Source of the DNA: Blastopirellula marina DSM 3645
GTDB taxonomy: Bacteria > Planctomycetota > Planctomycetia > Pirellulales > Pirellulaceae
NCBI RefSeq assembly: GCF_000153105.1
Contig: NZ_CH672376.1
Coordinates: forward strand, 3,604,148-3,668,147
Reading direction: 5' to 3'
DNA length: 64,000 nt
This document shows positions 17,936 to 26,192 of this stretch, one piece after another. Position 1 is the first letter of the stretch. Every line of letters starts with the position of its first letter. Under the pieces are notes generated by a model, which worked only from the letters and a program-made list of their open reading frames with translations, searched no databases and was not told where the DNA came from. Both the position numbers and the translations under genes were made by a program.

Positions 17936-18137
17936 TCGCCGCTCTCTTCATGCCCACCATGCACTTATTCAACCTCGTTTTGAATTCACCGCTGCACGTT
18001 CTCAAAAAGTCATCTGTCCACGCGTTTGGCTTACGAGTTTGAGATCCTGTCGCGACCAAAACGAACGCCGGCGTCGACTTCATGTAGGAAGTCCGCCACA
18101 GATTCAATCCAACCCCACAATTTTATACAGGTGAAGT

Positions 18138-19937
18138 ATGCGAAAGCAGAAGCATCGCTCTGCTCAAAACGCCGCTACCGGCCGCGGTCGGTGGTGGAAG
18201 GGCGCTTGTCTTGCGATTGTCCTTGTGACCGTCGGACAAAGCGCCTACTGGCTGACCAATACGGCGAAGGCCCAGGAAAAGGAAGCCTCCGCCGTTACTT
18301 CGGTCGTCTTGGGCCAATCGATGAAAAACGAAGCGGAGGTCGCGACCCGCAAAGCGGACGAACTGAAAAATCGCCCGATCGGCATGCGCGAGTTTCGCGC
18401 CGTCGTCGAAGTTGAAGACCCGTCGACCCTGAAGGCCGGCGACGAAGTCGATGTCGCGCTGGTTACGCTCGGCGGCGATCATGGTCACGTCGAGAAGATC
18501 TTGAAAAAGGTCCGCGTCCAATCGGTCGAAGTTCCCCGCGGCGAAAAGCCGGAGCCGGAGAAAGTTGTCGCCGCTGAGGAAGAAGCCGCCGCCGAACACG
18601 TCGCGCCGGAGCTTTATCCGACGCGCGTCGTCACGCTGCAGGTGACCAGCGGCCAACTCGAGAAGGCCCGCGTCGCCGACGCCCAAGGCATCCTCCGCTT
18701 GTCGCCGTACGTCGATCATGCCAACGTCGGCATGTTGGAATCGATCGCGAGCAACTTTGTGGCCAACTTGTTCCAACCGTTGTTGCTCTTCTTCTTCATG
18801 GGCTTCGCGATTCCGCTGTTGCATGTCCCCTTTGAATTCCCGAAAGCTTTGTATCAAAGCTTGACCATCTATTTGTTAGTAGCGATCGGTTGGCACGGCG
18901 GCGAGCTGATGGCTGCTCTCGCTCCATCGGAACTGGCGGTCGCCGGCGGATTGGCCGTAGTGGGGTTCGTCGTGAACGGCGTCATCGGAATCGCAGCTAC
19001 GTGGATGCTGCGAACCTTCACTCCGATGCGTCGGATCGATGCGGTGACCGTCGGTTCTTATTACGGTTCGGACTCGGCCGGTACTTTTGTGACCTGCTTG
19101 GGCATCTTAGCGACCTTGGGGATGCTCCACGACAGCTACATGCCGGTCATGTTGGCGGTCATGGAAATCCCCGGCTGTCTGGTCGGTTTGTTTCTGATCT
19201 CGCGTTTGCGGCGCCAAGGAATGGACATCTCGGGCAACATGCCGGACGAAGCCGGATACTCGGGACCTGCCGGCGATGATTCCTGGTCCGACGGGGCTGG
19301 AACAGGCGAAGCGGACCCCTATGCTCATGACGATTCGAAGAAGCTTGCTCCCAAATCGGTCGGAGCCGCGGCCGCTCATAGCGGTGGAATTCTGAGCCCG
19401 AAGATTTTACACGAAGTCTTCCTGAACCCGGGACTCTTCATGCTGTTTGGCGGTTTGGTCGTCGGTTTCATCAGTGGTCGTCAGGCCCTGATCGATCCGC
19501 ATGTCGTCGAAGGCCCGAACAACTTCTTCGTGATGATGTTCAAAGGGGCGTTGTGCTTGTTCCTGTTAGAGATGGGCATCACCGCTTGCCGCCGTCTGCA
19601 AGACTTGAAGTCGGCCGGCTTCGGGTTCATTGTGTTCGGCTTGTTGGCGCCCAATTTGTTCGCCTTCATCGGCATCTGCGCCCTGCACGCCTACAGCATG
19701 GCGCTGGGACATCACTTTGAAACCGGTACGTATGCGTTGATGGCCGTGCTTTGCGGAGCCGCATCGTACATCGCCGTTCCGGCGGTGCAGCGAATCGCAA
19801 TTCCGGAAGCCAGCCCGACGTTGCCGTTGGCGGCGTCGCTCGGTTTGACGTTCACCTGGAACGTGACTTTGGGCATTCCGATTTACATCGAGATGGCGAA
19901 GTTCGTCATTGACACGTTCCCCGTTCCGGTCAGTTAG
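18138..19937 (+). CDS. sbtA: SbtA-type Na+/bicarbonate symporter with N-terminal CpaB/RcpC-like domain
   Basis: 599 residues; a good ribosome-binding site (AGGTGAAG) precedes the ATG. Residues about 200-599 match the sodium-dependent bicarbonate transporter family (SbtA, DUF897), with about ten membrane helices in two halves split by a hydrophilic loop (about 365-430). Cyanobacterial SbtA is about 370 residues; this protein carries ~200 extra residues in front. They contain a signal-anchor helix (CLAIVLVTVGQSAYWL) and a domain with LKAGDEVDVALVTLGG, VRVQSVEVPRGE and RVVTLQVTSGQLEKARVAD, which resembles the CpaB/RcpC domain of Flp-pilus proteins. The likely role is bicarbonate uptake, regulated by the SbtB protein encoded next and supported by the carbonic anhydrase after it. 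Confidence 0.85.
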   Translation: MRKQKHRSAQNAATGRGRWWKGACLAIVLVTVGQSAYWLTNTAKAQEKEASAVTSVVLGQSMKNEAEVATRKADELKNRPIGMREFRAVVEVEDPSTLKAGDEVDVALVTLGGDHGHVEKILKKVRVQSVEVPRGEKPEPEKVVAAEEEAAAEHVAPELYPTRVVTLQVTSGQLEKARVADAQGILRLSPYVDHANVGMLESIASNFVANLFQPLLLFFFMGFAIPLLHVPFEFPKALYQSLTIYLLVAIGWHGGELMAALAPSELAVAGGLAVVGFVVNGVIGIAATWMLRTFTPMRRIDAVTVGSYYGSDSAGTFVTCLGILATLGMLHDSYMPVMLAVMEIPGCLVGLFLISRLRRQGMDISGNMPDEAGYSGPAGDDSWSDGAGTGEADPYAHDDSKKLAPKSVGAAAAHSGGILSPKILHEVFLNPGLFMLFGGLVVGFISGRQALIDPHVVEGPNNFFVMMFKGALCLFLLEMGITACRRLQDLKSAGFGFIVFGLLAPNLFAFIGICALHAYSMALGHHFETGTYALMAVLCGAASYIAVPAVQRIAIPEASPTLPLAASLGLTFTWNVTLGIPIYIEMAKFVIDTFPVPVS

Positions 19938-20039
19938 GCCCAAGCGCAATCATGGGATGGCTGTCGGCCGATTTTGGCTGCCCGCGGGTCGGTCGACAGC
20001 CTCCGTTTTCAAGCACACAACGACCTTTGGAGATATTCC

Positions 20040-20369
20040 GTGTTTACTACCAAAAACGCGCGTCGCGTCACGATTGTGATGGACGCGGCGCTCAAAGGCT
20101 TCATGCTGGAGAAGCTCTCCGAACTGGGAGTCCGCAGCTATAGCTTTATGAATTGTCATGGCCAAGGTCACCACGCGGTGACCGGCGATCTCTACAACGG
20201 CGACGACTTGCTGCGTCTAGAGATCGTGACGACCACCGAAATCGGGGCCAAGATCCTGGATTGGATCCATGCCGCCCAGTTCGCTCAACTGAGCCAATAC
20301 GCGTTGTTCGCTTATGCGGATCATGTCGAAGTCGACGAACGCGATCAATCGTTTCGCGCAGCCCAGTAG
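20040..20369 (+). CDS. sbtB: SbtB-like PII-family regulator of SbtA
   Basis: 109 residues from a GTG at 20040, chosen for the GGAG box eight bases upstream; the longer frame from 19974 adds residues without PII character. The PII-like ferredoxin fold is suggested by RRVTIVMDAALKGFMLEKL, then VRSYSFMNCHGQG (the MNxxGxG motif of SbtB) and LLRLEIVTTTEIGAKILDWI. SbtB binds adenine nucleotides such as cAMP and AMP and inhibits SbtA in cyanobacteria. This copy lacks the C-terminal Cys-Gly-Pro-x-Gly-Cys R-loop of some cyanobacterial forms. It sits about 100 bases after sbtA. Confidence 0.8.
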   Translation: MFTTKNARRVTIVMDAALKGFMLEKLSELGVRSYSFMNCHGQGHHAVTGDLYNGDDLLRLEIVTTTEIGAKILDWIHAAQFAQLSQYALFAYADHVEVDERDQSFRAAQ

Positions 20370-20542
20370 CCGCCGCCAGCGATCCACGCTATTCTCTTTG
20401 GCCCGCTCGGCATGAGATGCATCGCCGAGCAGGCTCCTTTCTCCGCGTCGAAATAGACTTCGCAACCACCCACAAGGATTGCGCCGCCGTGTTCTCTAGC
20501 TTCGCTTACAACCTCAATAGTCAGTATTCGCTAGGCACGACC

Positions 20543-21361
20543 ATGCAGCGTCCCAGCGACGCAGTCGCCGCACAACAAGCATTGGAACAAGGGAACCTGG
20601 CTTTCCGGCACTGGATCGCCAACGCCTACACCGGCAACGAATCGACCGACGAGGTCGACTTCGCGCAGCGTCGCGCAGCGCTCGAGACGTTGTTCCCCCC
20701 GGGTAAGGTCCCCAAGCAGACCCCGTTCGCCGCGGTGTTCGGTTGTTCCGATGCGCGCGTTCCGGTTCGCCAGCTTTTCGGACAGTCGGCGAACGATATC
20801 TTCGAAGTCCGAACCGCCGGCCAAACGATGGGAGACGAATGCCTGGGCAGCGTCGAATATGCGCTCAGCCACATGCCGACCATCAAAACGGTCGTCGTGC
20901 TCGGGCACGGAAGTTGCGGCGCCGTCACTGCGTCGGTCGATTCGTACCTGAGCAACTGGGGGCTGAACCTGGGGCTCGCGTCAGTCGGACTGCGCAGCAT
21001 TTTGCAACGGATCAATCCGGCCGTGGTCCTGGCCGCGCACTCGATTCAAGCTTCCACCATCGGCGTCGACTTCCGCCGCGAGACCGATCGCAAGCGCCTG
21101 ATCGACGTCGCGACTACGCTAAACGCCGCAGCGTCAGCGCATCAATTGAAACTATTGGCCGACAGCGTTGACCGAACCGATGTCAGCGTTCTGTATGGCG
21201 TCTACGACATCGCGACGCACGCGGTCGTGCGTCCTCCGCTTCGCGCCGTGGACGGAGACGCATGGGAAGATGGCCTGGCGCAGGCGCCCGAAGAAGATGA
21301 CCTCTTAGAATCGCTCGCGGCGATCTCCGTCACCGCCGCCGATCGACAACCGCTCGGTTAA
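20543..21361 (+). CDS. beta-class carbonic anhydrase
   Basis: 272 residues from the ATG at 20543; the open frame begins further upstream (20153) but overlaps sbtB and lacks protein-like sequence there. The zinc site of beta carbonic anhydrases is complete: C68, D70 and R72 in GCSDARVPV, H122 and C125 in VLGHGSCGAV. It catalyses reversible CO2 hydration in the cytoplasm. No signal peptide is seen. Placed behind sbtA and sbtB, it probably interconverts the imported bicarbonate for carboxylation reactions. A strong terminator follows at 21402. Confidence 0.92.
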   Translation: MQRPSDAVAAQQALEQGNLAFRHWIANAYTGNESTDEVDFAQRRAALETLFPPGKVPKQTPFAAVFGCSDARVPVRQLFGQSANDIFEVRTAGQTMGDECLGSVEYALSHMPTIKTVVVLGHGSCGAVTASVDSYLSNWGLNLGLASVGLRSILQRINPAVVLAAHSIQASTIGVDFRRETDRKRLIDVATTLNAAASAHQLKLLADSVDRTDVSVLYGVYDIATHAVVRPPLRAVDGDAWEDGLAQAPEEDDLLESLAAISVTAADRQPLG

Positions 21362-21401
21362 CGGTTTGCCAGGATTCCAGCCCCTGGCGGATCGTTCTCT
21401 C

Positions 21402-21450
21402 GCAACCCGCATCGAGTCTCCCTACCGCTTCGATGCGGGTTGCCGTTTTT
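21402..21450 (+). terminator. intrinsic terminator of the sbtA-sbtB-carbonic anhydrase group
   Basis: A 14-bp perfect stem (GCAACCCGCATCGA with its complement) is followed by CGTTTTT. It lies 40 bases after the carbonic anhydrase stop codon and closes the three-gene unit. Confidence 0.88.
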
Positions 21451-21727
21451 CTTGGCCAGTCGGTGTGGCGAACTTTCTCTCTTCATCGCCCGTTGCGCAA
21501 GCGTGCGAGGGAATACGGCTCGCCGCTTCAATCCGTCTCTGGATCGCAAACCGCCTTTCCTCGCTGGCGCTGGCGGGCTGGCGTGACGATTTTCGGTTGA
21601 TTCTATCCATGTATACGGTCCTTTGTTCGCATTCGATCATTGGTGAACCTGCCAAACAGCGCAACTTCAAAGTCGGAAGGTATAATAGACCGCCCTTCCG
21701 AATTTCGACCGCCAGTCAGAGTTCCCC

Positions 21728-22732
21728 ATGCTTCGAGCCGTTTTGATCCTCGTCCCCCTCCTCTGCGCGCCTCTGCCGATCGCGCATGCGGCGCCGCTGC
21801 AGCGGTTCGAAAGCGTTCGCCCGTTGATGGGAACCGTCGCGAAAGTGATCGTCTATGCCGATACGCCCACCGCCGCCAAGCAAGCGATCGACGCGGCGTT
21901 CGTCGAGATGAATCGCCAGATCGCGATTCTCAGTGACTACGAGTCGACCTCCGAGGTTTCTCGGCTCGGCCAGGCCAGCCCCGGCACAACGCCGATCGGA
22001 CCAGAACTCTGGGACGTGCTTTCCTATTCCGAAAAAATCAGCCACGCCACCGACGGCGCCTTCGATGTCACCGTCGGCCCGCTCACCAAAGCCTGGAGGC
22101 GGATGCGGCGCCGCCGCCAGATCGATCGGCAAGCGATCGCCGATCTTTTGCCGACCGTCGGCTACGCCAAGCTGAAGCTCGACCCGGCGTCTCACACGGC
22201 CGAGCTAACGATCCCCCACATGCGTCTCGATCTCGGCGGAGTCGCCAAGGGGTACATCATCGACGCCGGCTTGCAGACGTTACGCAACCACGGCCTGAAG
22301 CAGGCGCTGGTCGATGCAGGCGGAGACATGGCCATCGGCGCCGCGCCCCCGCAGTCGGCCGGGTGGAAGATCTCGGTCGCTCAATCGAAAAAGCCCGGCG
22401 CCGAAGCAATGATCGTCGAACTGGCCAACTGCGGCGTCGCGACTTCCGGCGACGCCTATCAGTTTGTCGAAATTAACGGCGCCCGGTACTCGCACATCCT
22501 CGACCCACGCACCGGATACGGCGTCACGACCAGTCGCACGGTAACGGTCTTCGCCCCCACCGCGATGCAAGCCGACGCGTGGGCATCGGCGATCAGCGTT
22601 CTGGGCCCCAAGCAAGGCTTTGCCGCACTAGCCAAACACCCCGATCACGCGGCCGCCGTCACCACGCTCGAACAAGATAAATTGGTCGTCGAGAAAAGTG
22701 CGAATCTCGATGCCTGGCTAGCGGCGCATTAG
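21728..22732 (+). CDS. apbE: FAD:protein FMN transferase (ApbE family)
   Basis: 334 residues. Signal peptide at the N-terminus (MLRAVLILVPLLCAPLPIAH), so it is exported. ApbE signatures are in order: LMGTVAKVIVYAD, a Ser/Asp-rich loop (LSDYESTSEVSRL), DLGGVAKGYIID, LVDAGGDMAIG, CGVATSGDAY and SHILDPRTGYGV, the last two contributing to flavin and Mg binding. It attaches FMN covalently to Thr residues of exported or membrane flavoproteins such as NQR/RNF subunits. No obvious target gene is in the window. It appears to be a single-gene unit. Confidence 0.92.
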   Translation: MLRAVLILVPLLCAPLPIAHAAPLQRFESVRPLMGTVAKVIVYADTPTAAKQAIDAAFVEMNRQIAILSDYESTSEVSRLGQASPGTTPIGPELWDVLSYSEKISHATDGAFDVTVGPLTKAWRRMRRRRQIDRQAIADLLPTVGYAKLKLDPASHTAELTIPHMRLDLGGVAKGYIIDAGLQTLRNHGLKQALVDAGGDMAIGAAPPQSAGWKISVAQSKKPGAEAMIVELANCGVATSGDAYQFVEINGARYSHILDPRTGYGVTTSRTVTVFAPTAMQADAWASAISVLGPKQGFAALAKHPDHAAAVTTLEQDKLVVEKSANLDAWLAAH

Positions 22733-22809
22733 CGTTTCTTTCTACGTAGCGCTCCAACCGGCGTCAACATCGCTCCTCCGCCGTATCGGTCGACCTTCGC
22801 CAACGCCGT

Positions 22810-22840
22810 GTAAAGCCGCGGCAACGGCGCCCCGGCTTAC
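22810..22840. repeat. REP-like palindrome between apbE and the DUF1080 gene
   Basis: GTAAAGCCGCGG and CCCCGGCTTAC are near-inverted copies. The segment CGGCGCCCCGGCT recurs at 41795-41810, so it belongs to a dispersed element. It may serve as a terminator between the two convergent genes. Confidence 0.45.
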
Positions 22841-22860
22841 AACCGACTACAAAGGGGTGG

Positions 22861-23622
22861 TCACTTCTTCGTTAGGGCGAGGATTTCCTTGGCTTCCGAG
22901 GCCCCAATCTCGCGTACGAAAATATTTCGCCAAGAGATTTCGCCTCCATGCGTTTGCAGCATAATGGGCCCTGTCGAGGGAAGCGGTTTGCTTCGCCCCC
23001 AGAAGTTTTCCATCACAGCATCGTCCACGACCAGTTTTCCATTCAGCCAAACCCACGTCCGGGCGCCGATCTGTCGAATACGGAGTTGATTCCATTCACC
23101 AAACGGGTGATCGGCTAATTCAAGCGGGTCGCGACCTGGGGCGCCTGGAGTATTGTTGTACAAACCGCCGGAACCAAGATGAGGTTTTCGGTCCGGCGCT
23201 TTCGAGTTGAATTTTTGGTTCGAATCCCAGATTTGCACTTGGGGTGCGCCTCTTAAATAGATACCGCTGTCAGCCCCCGCCACCGTCTTGTATTCCAGTT
23301 GCAATTCCATGTCACCAAACTCGTCAACGGTAGTCGCATAGGGCCCCTTTCCATCATTGACAAGGCTCCCATCTTCGACTCTCCAATATTTCGAAAACTC
23401 GGCTCGCTGCGTCCGTAAGTTCTTGTCCTTTTCTTCTCCGTCCAATTTAGCGGCTAAGTGTGGATTCAACCCATACCAGCCGCTCAGGTCATGCCCGTTA
23501 AACAAAGCACGAAACCCTTCCGGCGGCATCGGTTCGGCCGAATATCCAGGCGTTGATGCGAAGCCCAGCGCAAGGAGCAATACAAACAAACATCGAGTTG
23601 CGAAACAGAAATCAAGTTTCAT
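22861..23622 (-). CDS. DUF1080 (3-keto-disaccharide hydrolase-type) exported protein
   Basis: 253 residues. Signal peptide ending near GFASTPGYSA; ribosome-binding site GGGAG five bases before the ATG. The concanavalin-like DUF1080 fold is indicated by FRALFNGHDLSGWYG, WRVEDGSLVNDGKG, ADSGIYLRGAPQVQIWDS and GEWNQLRIRQIGARTWVWLN. Members act on glycosidic bonds of 3-keto sugars; planctomycetes carry many paralogues. The oxidoreductase gene upstream on the same strand (24010-25335) is a typical neighbour and may make or handle the keto sugar. The two genes are separated by 387 bases, so they are not clearly one operon. Confidence 0.87.
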   Translation of the reverse strand: MKLDFCFATRCLFVLLLALGFASTPGYSAEPMPPEGFRALFNGHDLSGWYGLNPHLAAKLDGEEKDKNLRTQRAEFSKYWRVEDGSLVNDGKGPYATTVDEFGDMELQLEYKTVAGADSGIYLRGAPQVQIWDSNQKFNSKAPDRKPHLGSGGLYNNTPGAPGRDPLELADHPFGEWNQLRIRQIGARTWVWLNGKLVVDDAVMENFWGRSKPLPSTGPIMLQTHGGEISWRNIFVREIGASEAKEILALTKK

Positions 23623-24009
23623 AGTGACTCCCGAGGAAGACGGCGAAGTTAAAGCCGTGAAATAAGGTCAAGTTGAGTGTTGCTGTCGTTTGAAATGGGA
23701 TTTATCCGTCCCCTCAGCCGAGTTCCAAGCGATACCTGGGTATTTGGTCGAATGCATCCCATTGCACGGAGGAGGTCAAAAGGCCGCAGGCTGATCGCGT
23801 GGGCGAGCAATACCAAAACAATCATTCATGCGATTGTCGAATCAAAGTCACTGAAGGAAAGTGAAGATAGGTGCGTCGCGGCAGCGCAGTCTCTGCTGTG
23901 CTGGGCATCAAGACTCTCCCTTGCAACGCGCATGCATTTCGCAAAATCGAATTAACGAATCCATGCGGCTGAAAGGGAAACGCACCGATGAACGATTGGG
24001 CCCTGGCGT
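23623..24009. other. intergenic region, nothing recognised
   Basis: About 390 bases between the DUF1080 gene and the oxidoreductase gene. Short frames only, none with a recognisable domain. The promoter of the DUF1080 gene may lie here. Confidence 0.35.
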
Positions 24010-25335
24010 TTACACCTCCGGCACAGTCCAACCAGATCGGTAGTCCTTCCTCAAAAACTGATTTGCCTCGGGAGCGTTGGTGATATTCATCTTGGCGGAA
24101 TCCCATTCCAACGACTGCGTCGGCAGACGGCTCGCGACGATTCCCAACAGAACTGTCTCCGTCAGCGGTCCTGAGTAACTAAACGCAGAGGTCGTATCCG
24201 CTTCCCCGCGACACGCGTCCGCCCATCCGGTGTAATGGTCCCGGCCTTCGACCTTGGTGACGGGATACTCCTCAAATGCTTCTCGAGGCGAGAGCATCGG
24301 AGCGCCAACGTGCGGAAGGATAAGATGCCCCTTTTCTCCAATAAACACGGAGCCAGCCTTGGGGATCTTAACCCCTTCCGGCAAGGTCAATTGCTCGCGC
24401 GTAGGCCGATGGCCTTCCCCGCTATACCATGTGACTTTGATTGTCGGATCCGTCGTGTACTGGGTCCCGGGGAACTTATATTTTACGATGTTCGTCTTCG
24501 ACCAGACTTCCTTATTCAAAACCTGATTTTCGGCGACTAGCGAAGTCGGCGCTGTCAGTTCCAATGCCGTAAAGACAGGATCCAGAATATGGCAGGCGAA
24601 ATCTCCGAGCTTGCCGGTGCCAAAATCTTGCCAGTTTCTCCAATTGTAAGGATGGTAGCACTTCGAGACATAAGGCCGCTCGGGAGCGACTCCGAGCCAA
24701 AGGTCCCAATGGACTCCCGAGGGAACTGGATTACTGCCTGGGACTCGGTCGTCCCAGAGATTCCACGACGTATTCCCGCTTTGCCACGAATAGACCTCAC
24801 GGATTTTGCCAATGGCTCCCTCCTGCAGCAGTCGAACAGCAGTACGATAGTACGTGTGCGATTGGATCTGATTACCCATTTGCGTCACGACCCCCATCTT
24901 CGCGGCGGCCTCTGTCATCGCCCGCGCCTCAGCCACACTGTGCGCCAACGGCTTTTGGCAATAGACATGCTTTCCTAGCGACATCGCGGCCAGGGAAATC
25001 GGAGCATGCATGTGATCCGGAGTCGAGACGATCACAGCGTCGATACCGGATTGCTCCATCATCTTTCGCCAGTCGACATAACGCTTCGCTTGGGGAAATT
25101 TTTCAGCGGCCCGCCCAAGATTGTTGGGCCCCTCATCGATATCGCACAACGCGACGACATTCACATAAGGACTCGATGCAACCGCATTAAGATCGGACCA
25201 ACCTTTTCCACCTACCCCTACGGACGCGACGTTCAGCTTGCTGTTTGCAGGAGCGCCATGCGAAATTCCGCACGCCAGAGCGGCGCTGCACAAGGAAGAT
25301 GATTTCAGAAAGTTTCTTCGCGTAAGCATTGCCAT
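24010..25335 (-). CDS. Tat-exported Gfo/Idh/MocA-family oxidoreductase
   Basis: 441 residues. The N-terminus has a twin-arginine signal (LTRRNFLKSSSLCSAALACG). The Rossmann domain follows with KLNVASVGVGGKGWSDLNA and ALCDIDEG, then the family motif VSTPDHMHAPISLAAMSLGKHVYCQKPLAHSV split over two stretches, containing the EKP-type active-site Lys (here QKP). The C-terminal half is the alpha/beta domain that binds the sugar substrate. It is an NAD(P)-dependent sugar or inositol dehydrogenase/oxidoreductase acting in the periplasm with pre-bound cofactor. An AGGAG box lies 11 bases before the ATG. It probably works with the DUF1080 protein. Confidence 0.9.
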   Translation of the reverse strand: MAMLTRRNFLKSSSLCSAALACGISHGAPANSKLNVASVGVGGKGWSDLNAVASSPYVNVVALCDIDEGPNNLGRAAEKFPQAKRYVDWRKMMEQSGIDAVIVSTPDHMHAPISLAAMSLGKHVYCQKPLAHSVAEARAMTEAAAKMGVVTQMGNQIQSHTYYRTAVRLLQEGAIGKIREVYSWQSGNTSWNLWDDRVPGSNPVPSGVHWDLWLGVAPERPYVSKCYHPYNWRNWQDFGTGKLGDFACHILDPVFTALELTAPTSLVAENQVLNKEVWSKTNIVKYKFPGTQYTTDPTIKVTWYSGEGHRPTREQLTLPEGVKIPKAGSVFIGEKGHLILPHVGAPMLSPREAFEEYPVTKVEGRDHYTGWADACRGEADTTSAFSYSGPLTETVLLGIVASRLPTQSLEWDSAKMNITNAPEANQFLRKDYRSGWTVPEV

Positions 25336-26192
25336 GAGAGCAAGTTCTCCTAACGGATGATTTACAACATAATAGTGCGCCTAAGTAAGTAATGAAGCCA
25401 CCACCAGCCATCCAACGCAGACTGGCGAGCGATCAGCGATTTACGATCGACCAAAGCGACTTCATCGAATCCCAGGATCGCCACTGCGGCAAGGAACCGA
25501 GCGAGCGGGAACGCAGCGGCCCATGTTTTCAATTGTTTAGCGGTTCACCATCGAAGCGCTGGGCGAGCTATTTGGCAACTTCCGTTTTTGGATCCCGCCT
25601 TCTCGCTCCTCGGCTCTCCGCAAACTGATTTGCCCTAATCGACCAAGCAAAAAATGCAGCGGAACGCCATTAGCAACCCCCACCACTGTACCTAACTTGA
25701 TGTCACGTGTCATCAACTTTTTTCGCGTCTCCCTTATTTTGCTGAACACGATTATTGCTCTGCGACACCCCCGGCAGCGCGGTGAGGCAGCGCCCGAAAT
25801 GGAGGCGCGGCAGCGTCTTGCTTTCGGATTCACCCGAGCCGTTCCACTCCCGTCAAATGAGCAAAAACGAGAAGGGAGAAACTTGCTCACCCAGGCTCAT
25901 TCCCATTCTCCGTTCATTGGAAGCGCTTTTCGGCCGGCCCTTTTCCATGTTCTTCCAGCTTGCTTTCCTGCCCTGTTTTACCGTCCCTTCATCCGTGGCC
26001 TGGCCGTGTTCCATTCTTGGTTCCGAAATATAGCGCAACTTCAAAAACGCGCGAGCGAGGTAAATGTGGTTGCAAGTTCATTCAGACGAGGCGTTGCGAT
26101 ATATTTGCTAGAAGAGAAGAATAGTACACGACAAAGCCACGCTGAACCTGTTGCAACTCTTTCGGCGGCAGGAACAGCACCCCGGCATGGCG
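25336..26192. other. non-coding region with dispersed repeat motifs
   Basis: No convincing gene in about 860 bases. The motif ACTTGCTCACCCAGGC at 25881 also occurs at 13169. A stretch at 25964-25993 is an inverted, diverged copy of 12862-12890 around AAAACAGGGCA. ATTTGCTAGAAGAGAAGA at 26103 matches 12846. The region looks like accumulated repeat debris next to the IS insertion. Confidence 0.45.
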
